A DNA stretch of 11,916 nucleotides, taken from positions 1 to 11,916 of the forward strand of contig CALFMX010000148.1 in assembly GCA_937902565.1 (NCBI GenBank). Reading direction: 5' to 3'. Positions 7,006 through 11,916 of this stretch are shown here, in pieces. The notes under the pieces were generated by a model that was not told where the DNA came from, ran no database searches, and saw only the letters and a program-made list of their open reading frames with translations. Position numbers and translations under genes: made by a program. How positions within the stretch are numbered: position 1 is the first letter of the stretch; each line of letters begins with the position of its first letter. The stretch comes from an uncultured Spirochaetales bacterium. GTDB taxonomy: Bacteria; Spirochaetota; Spirochaetia; Sphaerochaetales; Sphaerochaetaceae.

Positions 7006-7550
7006 CCCCAGACACGGCGGTCTCTACTACCCCCAGGATGGACCTACCCTGCAAGACCAGATACGAGCCAGAGAGGGGGAAACGGCAGCCCGGCCCACGG
7101 CGCTGCTCCTCCCCCACGCCGCCTGGTCCCACATCCTCCCCCTCCTTCACCAGACCCTTGCCCAGGCGCGGTCCCTCTCGCCCGCCCTCATCGTCCTGCT
7201 CGCCCCCCACCATGGGAAGCGGAAGAACAGCGCACTGATGATCAGCGCCGCCAACGGCCTCTCGCTTCCCCACCAGGAGGTCCCCTTCGCCCGTGATGCA
7301 GCCACGGCCCTTGCCACACGGTTCTCGCTGCAGGTAGATGAGGAGGCCTTTGATGATGAGAGCTCCTGGGAGCTCTTGGTGCCGCTGCTCTCCTCCTACT
7401 ACCCCGGCGTACCGATTCTCCCGATCCTCACCGGCGAACTCTCCGGGTCACACCGCAACAACCTCACCTCCCTGCTGAAGGAGATCAAGAAAGCGGATCC
7501 ATCGACGCTCTTTGTCGTCACCGCCAATGCCAACTCCCCGCTCGCCTCGC
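6992..7550 (+). CDS. MEMO-family (AmmeMemoRadiSam B-like) protein, 3' truncated by junction
   Basis: About 186 residues resemble the N-terminal two thirds of the MEMO family: HGGLYYPQD (8-16, like AGSFYP.D), LLLPHAAWSH (38-47, the VPHAGY histidine), VLLAPHHGK (68-76, the LGPNH histidine), the degenerate EHS-type segment DDESSWELLVPLLSSYYP (121-138), and LFVVTANANS (173-182), where the family usually has SSD.SHY. MEMO proteins are relatives of extradiol dioxygenases found with AMMECR1 and a radical SAM protein; their reaction in bacteria is unclear. It overlaps the NFACT gene by 14 bases and has no clear ribosome-binding site, so it is probably translated by coupling. The frame continues without a stop to 8272, but beyond about 7550 it encodes topoisomerase repeats. 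I take the true 3' end to be missing. Several usual residues are already weak before the join. Confidence 0.65.
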
Positions 7551-8272
7551 CCTCGGCCGAGGACGGATCGGCGGAAAGCGGCGACCGCGAACTGGGCATC
7601 GACCCGGCGACCGGCCAGCCCGTGCAGCTGAAGATCGGCCGTTTCGGCCCCTACGTCGAAATCACGCCGCCGGATGGAGAGAAGCCCAAACGGTCATCCC
7701 TGCCCAAGGGCTGGTCGCCTGCATCGCTGGATCTGGACCGGGCGCTGCGCCTTCTGGCCCTGCCGCGCGAAGTCGGGGTTCACCCGGAAGACGGCAAGAT
7801 GATCACGGCAGGCCTTGGCCGCTACGGTCCCTTCGTGCTGCACGCGGGCACCTACGCCAACGTCTCGGACATCGATGAAGTGTTCGAGGTCGGCCTGAAC
7901 CGCGCCGTCGCCCTGCTGGCTGAAAAGCGCGCCGGTCGCCCCGGTCGTGGCACCGCCGCCGCGCCGCTGAAGGACCTCGGCGCCCACCCGGAGACGGGCG
8001 AGCCGATCCACGTCATGGCCGGTCGTTTCGGCCCCTACGTCAAGTCGGGCAAGATCAACGCCACCCTGCCCAAGGGCGCCGCACCGGAAGACCTGACGCT
8101 GGAAGACGCCCTGCCCCTGCTGGCCGCCAAGGCGGGCGCCGCGCCCAAGAAGAAGGCGCCCGCCGCCAAGAAAGCCGCCTCCCCCAAGAAGGCGGCAGCA
8201 CCTAAAAAGGAATCGGCCAAGAAACCAGCCGCCAAGAAGGCGCCCGCTACAAAGGCCAAGGTCGAGGAATAG
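7551..8272 (+). CDS. topA: DNA topoisomerase I, C-terminal repeats only (5' truncated by junction)
   Basis: About 240 residues match the C-terminus of alphaproteobacterial topoisomerase I, the enzyme that relaxes negative supercoils. SGDRELGIDPATGQPV introduces a run of C-terminal repeat units, each with a GR(F/Y)GP(Y/F)V core (residues 216-222, 276-282 and 344-350 counted from 6992), plus the highly typical KRSSLPKGW (233-241) and FEVGLNRAVALLAEKR (298-313). A Lys/Ala/Pro-rich tail (383-426) ends the protein, as in many alphaproteobacteria, and probably adds nonspecific DNA affinity. The TOPRIM and catalytic tyrosine domains are absent. The upstream reading frame belongs to a MEMO protein of different base style; the in-frame continuation looks accidental. 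The stop is followed by a strong terminator, confirming a true gene end. Confidence 0.88.
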
Positions 8273-8297
8273 ACGTCTCGCCCAGTAAGACGGATGG

Positions 8298-8329
8298 GGG
8301 AGCGGTCAGTGCATGACCGCTCCCTCTTT
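8298..8329 (+). terminator. Intrinsic terminator after topA
   Basis: GGGAGCGGTCA (8298-8308) and TGACCGCTCCC (8314-8324) form a perfect 11-base stem with loop GTGCA, followed by TCTTT. It lies between topA and the convergent small membrane protein gene, 6 bases before the stop of the latter. Confidence 0.85.
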
Positions 8330-8334
8330 CAATT

Positions 8335-8697
8335 TCAGCCCCGACGCGGCTCATCGCCGCCGCCGATGAAGGCTCCGGCGATCCAGCTGACCACGCCCGT
8401 CACGATCGCCGCGCCGATTCCCGCCCAAAGGCCATGGACGGCGAACCCATCGAGGAACAGCGACGTCAGACCGATCATCGCCGCATTCACGACCAGCAGG
8501 AACAGACCGAAGGTCAGCACCGTGAACGGCAGGGTCAGCACCACCATGATCGGGCGCACCACCGCATTGACGACGCCGAGAATGATCGCCGCTGCGATCA
8601 ATGACCCATTGTTGGTGAAGTCCACGCCCGGCACCACCTTGGCCGACAGCCAGAGGCCCGCCATTGTGACCAGGGCCTGGATGATGAAGCGGATCAT
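8335..8697 (-). CDS. YvlD / holin superfamily IV-like small membrane protein
   Basis: A 120-residue, very hydrophobic protein with four likely membrane helices (about 3-20, 32-48, 52-76 and 88-110) and a short charged tail ending GDEPRRG. The block ILGVVNAVVRPIMVVLTLPFTVLTFGLFLLVVNA (39-72) is the signature of the PF04020 family (YvlD; often named phage holin family or mycobacterial 4-TMS holin-like). There is no phage context here, and in most bacteria these are chromosomal envelope proteins of unknown role, so the holin name should not be read as lysis function. The chosen ATG has GAGG 5 bases upstream; the frame is open further upstream, but that part is not hydrophobic and lacks conservation-like features. 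It converges with topA and diverges from the HIT gene. Confidence 0.85.
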   Translation of the reverse strand: MIRFIIQALVTMAGLWLSAKVVPGVDFTNNGSLIAAAIILGVVNAVVRPIMVVLTLPFTVLTFGLFLLVVNAAMIGLTSLFLDGFAVHGLWAGIGAAIVTGVVSWIAGAFIGGGDEPRRG

Positions 8698-8812
8698 GTC
8701 GTCCTCGATGAAAATGTTTTGAAGCTTGACCATAACGCGCGATGCGGACGAAGGCTCCCGTTCCTCAGCATCGGCTGCTATCCAGCATCGACAACGCGCT
8801 TCGGAGCCCCCC

Positions 8813-9250
8813 ATGAGCCTGCACGGCGACTATGACCCCGACAATATCTTCGCCAAGATCCTGCGCGGCGAAATCCCCTCGGTGAAGGTGTGGGAGGATG
8901 AACACGTCCTGGCCTTCATGGACGTTTTTCCTCAGTCGGAAGGCCATGTTCTGATCATCGCCAAGCAGTCGCAGGCGCGCAATCTGCTGGAGGTCGAGCC
9001 GGAGGTTCTGGCCCGCCTGACCGCCGCCCTGCAACGCACCGCAAAGGCCGTCGAGCAGGCCCTTCAACCCGAGGGCCTGGCCATCATGCAGTTCAACGGC
9101 GACGCAGGCGGCCAGACGGTCTTCCACCTGCATTTCCACATCATCCCGCGCTGGAGCAGCCGCGAACTGAAGGGCCACGGCCATGCGCCGATGGCGGATG
9201 CCGACACGCTGAAAGCTCTGGCGGCCCGCATCGCCGAGAAACTGGACTGA
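8813..9250 (+). CDS. HIT-family nucleotide hydrolase
   Basis: A 145-residue histidine triad protein, the usual size for HINT-type phosphoramidases, which cleave AMP-lysine, AMP-NH2 and similar nucleoside phosphoramidates in the cytoplasm. The N-terminal part (YDPDNIFAKILRGEIPS, 7-23) and the strand/helix with FMDVFPQSEGHVLIIAK (35-51) are typical. The triad HLHFHII lies at 105-111 with His107 as the expected nucleophile, preceded by FNGDAGGQTV (94-103) and followed by PRW. The ATG has GGAG 6 bases upstream. The frame is open upstream to about 8726, but that part overlaps the divergent promoter region and is not family-like. The exact substrate is not known for this subfamily. Confidence 0.93.
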   Translation: MSLHGDYDPDNIFAKILRGEIPSVKVWEDEHVLAFMDVFPQSEGHVLIIAKQSQARNLLEVEPEVLARLTAALQRTAKAVEQALQPEGLAIMQFNGDAGGQTVFHLHFHIIPRWSSRELKGHGHAPMADADTLKALAARIAEKLD

Positions 9251-9258
9251 CCCATCTT

Positions 9259-9289
9259 GCGTCTTATGCAATCCGTCCGCATAAGGCGC
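9259..9289 (+). terminator. Hairpin after the HIT gene
   Basis: GCGTCTTATGC (9259-9269) pairs with GCATAAGGCGC (9279-9289): 11 base pairs with one G-T wobble and a 9-base loop. No T run follows, so it may be a Rho-assisted end or a processing/stability element between the HIT gene and the tRNA. Confidence 0.4.
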
Positions 9290-9306
9290 GCCTGTCCGTC
9301 AGGGAC

Positions 9307-9382
9307 GCCGGCTTAGCTCAGTTGGTAGAGCGCCAGTTTTGTAAACTGGATGTCGCGGGTTCGATTCCTGCAGCCGGCACCA
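9307..9382 (+). tRNA. tRNA-Thr (anticodon TGT)
   Basis: A full 76-base cloverleaf with encoded CCA. Acceptor stem GCCGGCT (9307-9313) pairs with AGCCGGC (9372-9378); discriminator A9379; CCA 9380-9382. The D arm contains TAGCTCAGTTGGTAGAGC. The anticodon stem CCAGT/ACTGG (9333-9337, 9345-9349) holds loop TTTGTAA with anticodon TGT at 9340-9342, reading ACA threonine codons. The T arm is GCGGG-TTCGATT-CCTGC. All conserved bases look normal. Confidence 0.96.
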
Positions 9383-9414
9383 CTTCCCCGCCCTTCCGCG
9401 TCAATTCCACACGT

Positions 9415-9444
9415 CACGCCGTCCTTGCGCTTCGCAACGGCGTG
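9415..9444 (+). promoter_or_regulatory. Strong hairpin in the gap after tRNA-Thr
   Basis: CACGCCG (9415-9421) pairs with CGGCGTG (9438-9444), and TTGCG (9425-9429) with CGCAA (9433-9437) around a CTT loop, leaving a TCC bulge. No T run follows. It may end the tRNA transcript or lie in the leader of the sulfate-binding gene. I see no further clear element in 9445-9540 apart from a weak CACG/CGTG symmetry near 9470-9485. Confidence 0.4.
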
Positions 9445-9554
9445 CGATGTCATGAGTTAAGCTGGGACCACGTTTCAGAAATCGTGTCTCATCTCCCACT
9501 TGGCAGATGGGGATTTATCCGGTCACTTCACGGCCTTGGGCAGGGAGGACATTG

Positions 9555-10100
9555 ATGTTTCATCGCCGCGGATTGCTGCTGGGCGCAGGTGCGCTGACGC
9601 TGGCCGCCTGCTCGCCCCGTTCGGGCGGAGGCGCGGGCGGCGTGTCTCTGCTGAACGTTTCCTATGACCCGACGCGAGAACTATACCGCGCCTATAATCA
9701 GTTGTTTGATGCGCATTGGCGCGAGACCGGCCAGCCCGGTGTCAATGTCGAACAATCGCATGGCGGATCCGGCAAACAGGCCCGCGCAGTCATCGACGGA
9801 CTGCAGGCCGACGTCGTCACCCTGGCCCTTGCCGCCGACATAGACGCCATCGCCGAGCGCGGCCTGACGCACAAGGACTGGGAGACCAGCCTGCCGGACA
9901 ACGCCTGCCCCTACACATCGACCATCGTCTTCCTTGTCAGGAAGGGCAATCCGAAGGCCATCAAGGATTGGCCCGATCTGGTTCGTCCGGGCGTTCAGGT
10001 CATCACCCCGAACCCCAAGACCTCCGGCGGCGCGCGCTGGAACTATCTGGCGGCCTGGGCCGACGCCATTCGTCGCCCCGGCGCGACCGAGGCGACCGGG
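9555..10100 (+). CDS. Sulfate-binding lipoprotein, 3' truncated by junction
   Basis: The N-terminal ~182 residues of a periplasmic sulfate/thiosulfate-binding protein (Sbp/CysP family), the receptor of the CysTWA importer. It starts [19 protein letters not shown]: a signal with a twin-arginine-like RR and a lipobox LAAC (Cys19). Then come [12 protein letters not shown] (33-44), the ligand-pocket block [11 protein letters not shown] (72-82), [27 protein letters not shown] and the family signature [16 protein letters not shown] (154-169). Typical members are about 330-350 residues; here family-like sequence stops near 10100 and the frame runs on to a stop at 10188-10190 through about 30 unrelated residues. 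GGGAGGA lies before the ATG. The cysTWA genes expected downstream are absent. I ascribe the truncation to a sequence join, not to natural decay, because the flanking sequence changes style at the same point. Confidence 0.85.
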
Positions 10101-10258
10101 TCGCACAGGATGGCGGCGTCGGCCTGCTGCCAGTCCAGGCGCACCGGGCCGGCGGCGGCGCCGGCACTACAAACAAACGCTATTGCATGAATGTTCGGGA
10201 ATACACTTTTTCCCGGTTCCGATTTGCGCAGACTGCCCTCAAGGTTAGAGGGAACCCC
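10101..10258. other. Gap before the CoA-ester lyase gene, with a palindrome
   Basis: No convincing complete gene is present. Bases 10101-10165 are GC-rich and may be the cut end of an unidentified gene of segment C. From 10166 the sequence becomes AT-richer, as in a promoter region. CGGGAA (10196-10201) and TTCCCG (10210-10215) form a perfect 6-8-6 inverted repeat, a possible operator. No well-spaced sigma-70 pair stands out. Confidence 0.4.
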
Positions 10259-11110
10259 ATGCGTAGCAAGCTGTTTGTGCCCGGCGCACGTCCGGAACTG
10301 TTCGACAAGGCCTTGGCCAGTGCGGCCGATGCCCTGTCCTTCGATCTGGAGGATTCCGTCCCCGAGGCTGGCAAACAGGCGGCGCGCGCGGCCATCGCCA
10401 GCTTCCTCGCCCGTGCCGACGTGCTTGCCAGCAACAAGCTGCTGATCGTGCGCACCAATGCCACCGACAGCCCGCACTTCGCCGCCGATCTGGCCGCGAT
10501 GGCGGTGCCCGGCGTGTGGCTGCTCAACATTCCCAAGATCGAATCGGCCGCGCAGGTGCGCGAGGTCGCCACGGCGCTGGAACAGGCCGAGGCCGCCAAC
10601 GGCGTAGCCCAGCCGATCGGGCTGCTGATCAACATCGAGACCCCGCGCGGGCTGCGCCATGCCGCCGAACTGGCCGCCGCGCATCCGCGCGTGGCCGGGC
10701 TGCAGCTGGGCCTGGGCGACCTGTTCGCGCCCAACGGCATCGCGCGTGACCCGGCCAACGTGCAGGCCACGTTGTTTGCGGTGAAGATGGCCGCCGCCGA
10801 AGCCGGGGTGTTCGCCTGCGACGGCGCATGGCCGGACGTGGCCGACGCCGAGGGCTTCACGGTCGAGGCAACCATGGCGCAGAAGCTGGGCTTCATCGGC
10901 AAGAGCTGCATCCATCCGCGCCAGGTGGCGCTGGCCAACACCCTTTTCAGCGTGCCCGAGGCACTGGTCGCCGAGGCACGGCGTATCCTCGCCGCCGCCA
11001 AGCAGGCCGATGCGCAGGGCCGCGGCGCGTTCCTGTTCGAGGGGCGCATGGTCGACCTGCCGTTCCTGCGCCGTGCCGAAGCCATCGTCGCCGGGGCCGG
11101 CCACGCCTGA
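10259..11110 (+). CDS. CitE/HpcH-family CoA-ester lyase
   Basis: A complete 283-residue TIM-barrel protein of the HpcH/HpaI aldolase - citrate lyase beta-subunit family. Members cleave C-C bonds in hydroxyacyl-CoA thioesters such as citramalyl-, malyl- or citryl-CoA using Mg2+. It shows RSKLFVPGARPELFDKAL (2-19), FDLEDSV (28-34), the substrate-binding Arg65 in IVRTNA, metal-binding Glu127 in INIETPRG and Asp154 in GLGDLF, GKSCIHPRQV (214-223), and the C-terminal FLFEGRMVDLPFLRRAEAI (258-276). GAGGG (10248-10252) lies 6 bases before the ATG; the frame is open upstream but that part crosses the join and is not family-like. No citrate lyase alpha, gamma or accessory genes are next to it, so it is probably a stand-alone CitE-like enzyme. 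Its exact substrate cannot be told. Confidence 0.88.
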   Translation: MRSKLFVPGARPELFDKALASAADALSFDLEDSVPEAGKQAARAAIASFLARADVLASNKLLIVRTNATDSPHFAADLAAMAVPGVWLLNIPKIESAAQVREVATALEQAEAANGVAQPIGLLINIETPRGLRHAAELAAAHPRVAGLQLGLGDLFAPNGIARDPANVQATLFAVKMAAAEAGVFACDGAWPDVADAEGFTVEATMAQKLGFIGKSCIHPRQVALANTLFSVPEALVAEARRILAAAKQADAQGRGAFLFEGRMVDLPFLRRAEAIVAGAGHA

Positions 11111-11170
11111 TCCTTCCTCAAGGTGACGGCCTGGGCCGGCACCTCCGCTTTACTTTCCGGGGTCCATCCC

Positions 11171-11916
11171 ATGTCCAAGCACGCGGCCAATGCACCGGCC
11201 TTCCTGAAGCGCCCCCTCTCCCTCGGCCTGCGCCTGCTGCTGGCGCTCACCCTGCTGGTGACCGGTGGCATCGCCTCGGCCGGGGAAAGCCTCAATGCCG
11301 TGGCCACCGGCCTGCTGCCGACGCTGCCCGATGGCCGTGCACCGCAGCAGATGCTGGCCCTGCAGGACCAGCTGCTGGCCGTGGAAGGCGAGCGCGCCTG
11401 GTACCTGGGCAAGGGCGAGCAGGCCTGGAAGCCGCTGCAGCTGGGCAAGACCCCCGCCAATGCGCTCCACGGCATGGTCCGTTACGGCGATGCCAGCTGG
11501 CTGCTGGTCGGCGAGGGCGCCGGCCAGGCCAACCGCCTGGACCAGGTCACCCGCAAGGGTGATGCGCTGGTGGCCGGACAATCGCTGCCCCTGCCCTCGC
11601 CGCTGGCACAGGCGGTGGCCACCACGCTGGACGGTGACCTGTACGTGGCCGGCATCGATGGTGCCGGCAAGCGCCAGCTGCTGCGCCGGCCCGCCGGCAA
11701 CGGCACCTGGGTGCCGGCCCCGATGTGGCCGGGCGACGCCGCCGCGGCGGCGATGCAGGCCCAGAAGGGCGCGTTGTACGTGGTCGATGCACCGGTTGCC
11801 GGCAACGCACAGCAGCTGTGGCGCTGGACCACCGACAAGGGCTGGGTGTCGCTGCCGGGCATGGACGGCTCGCTGGTCCCCGGCTCGCTGCGCGCGCTCG
11901 GCCAGGCCCACCTGTT
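11171..11916 (+). CDS. Secreted or membrane-anchored beta-propeller-like protein, N-terminal part
   Basis: 248 residues are visible before the right edge with no stop. Residues 14-37 form a hydrophobic segment after basic residues and end ASA-G, a good signal peptide cleavage site. The rest shows repeated strand-turn units of 40-50 residues, for example ALQDQLLAVEGERAWYL (64-80), MVRYGDASWLLVGEG (102-116), ATTLDGDLYVAGID (150-163), AQKGALYVVDAPV (197-209) and QLWRWTTDKGWVSLPG (215-230), which resembles a Kelch/mutarotase-type propeller facing the periplasm. Some Xanthomonadaceae proteins join such a propeller to a sodium:solute symporter; whether this one does lies beyond the window. No strong ribosome-binding site precedes the ATG (a GGGG run at 11158-11161). 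It follows the CoA-ester lyase by 60 bases on the same strand. Confidence 0.65.
   Translation, partial: MSKHAANAPAFLKRPLSLGLRLLLALTLLVTGGIASAGESLNAVATGLLPTLPDGRAPQQMLALQDQLLAVEGERAWYLGKGEQAWKPLQLGKTPANALHGMVRYGDASWLLVGEGAGQANRLDQVTRKGDALVAGQSLPLPSPLAQAVATTLDGDLYVAGIDGAGKRQLLRRPAGNGTWVPAPMWPGDAAAAAMQAQKGALYVVDAPVAGNAQQLWRWTTDKGWVSLPGMDGSLVPGSLRALGQAHL

Noticed and set aside
6992..8272. A novel MEMO-topoisomerase fusion enzyme
   Set aside because: Both halves are incomplete, the flanking genes change lineage at the same point, and two other similar breaks occur in the window. A join artefact explains it better.
8335..8697. Phage lysis cassette suggested by the holin-like protein
   Set aside because: No endolysin, spanin or structural phage gene is nearby, and the family is common as a chromosomal envelope protein.
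9307..9382. tRNA-Thr as an integration site for a mobile element
   Set aside because: No integrase, no repeat of the tRNA 3' end and no other mobile-element gene is seen downstream within the window.
10043..11475. Long minus-strand frames opposite the CoA-ester lyase
   Set aside because: They are low-complexity Ala/Arg/Gly or Ser/Pro-rich shadows of high-GC coding sequence with no motifs or ribosome-binding sites. A stretch near 10102-10178 on the minus strand ([15 protein letters not shown]) looks slightly protein-like but has no start or family match that I can recognise.
1..11916. CRISPR arrays, insertion sequences or tandem repeats
   Set aside because: I found no regularly spaced direct repeats, no transposase and no terminal inverted repeats; the repeats present are single hairpins and operator-like dyads.

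Overview
The window does not read as one natural chromosome. It looks like segments from at least three bacteria joined end to end, with changes of gene content and base/codon style at about 52, 7550 and 10100. Taxon names come from recognising protein families and style; no database search was run.

Segment A (about 53-7550) resembles a Sphaerochaeta-like spirochaete. On the left is the N-terminus of a ROK-family repressor (minus strand), divergent from a GH20 beta-N-acetylhexosaminidase (plus strand); the gap between them holds promoter-like sequences and several dyads that could be ROK operators. The hexosaminidase converges on a minus-strand pair, a long-chain acyl-CoA synthetase followed by a YhbY-type RNA-binding protein, with two hairpins between them, one of them a bidirectional terminator. 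Divergent from that pair is a tightly overlapping plus-strand operon: folC, then an NFACT/RqcH-like protein, then the start of a MEMO-family protein. The MEMO gene is cut at the second junction.

Segment B (about 7550-10100) resembles a high-GC alphaproteobacterium of the Caulobacter/Brevundimonas type. It starts inside the 3' end of DNA topoisomerase I (C-terminal zinc-less repeats and a Lys/Ala-rich tail), which happens to be in frame with the MEMO fragment. A strong terminator, a small YvlD/holin-IV-like membrane protein (minus), a HIT-family hydrolase (plus) and tRNA-Thr(TGT) follow. The segment ends inside a sulfate-binding lipoprotein gene.

Segment C (about 10100-11916) resembles a high-GC Xanthomonadaceae member (Stenotrophomonas-like). 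It carries a complete CitE/HpcH-type CoA-ester lyase and the start of a secreted, beta-propeller-like protein that runs off the right edge. The first ~52 bases also do not fit segment A and may be a fourth piece.

The feature most likely to be mistaken for a novel system, an in-frame MEMO-topoisomerase fusion at 6992-8272, is best explained by the junction. Real points of biological interest are the ROK/hexosaminidase control region and the NFACT protein that seems to lack the helix-hairpin-helix part.
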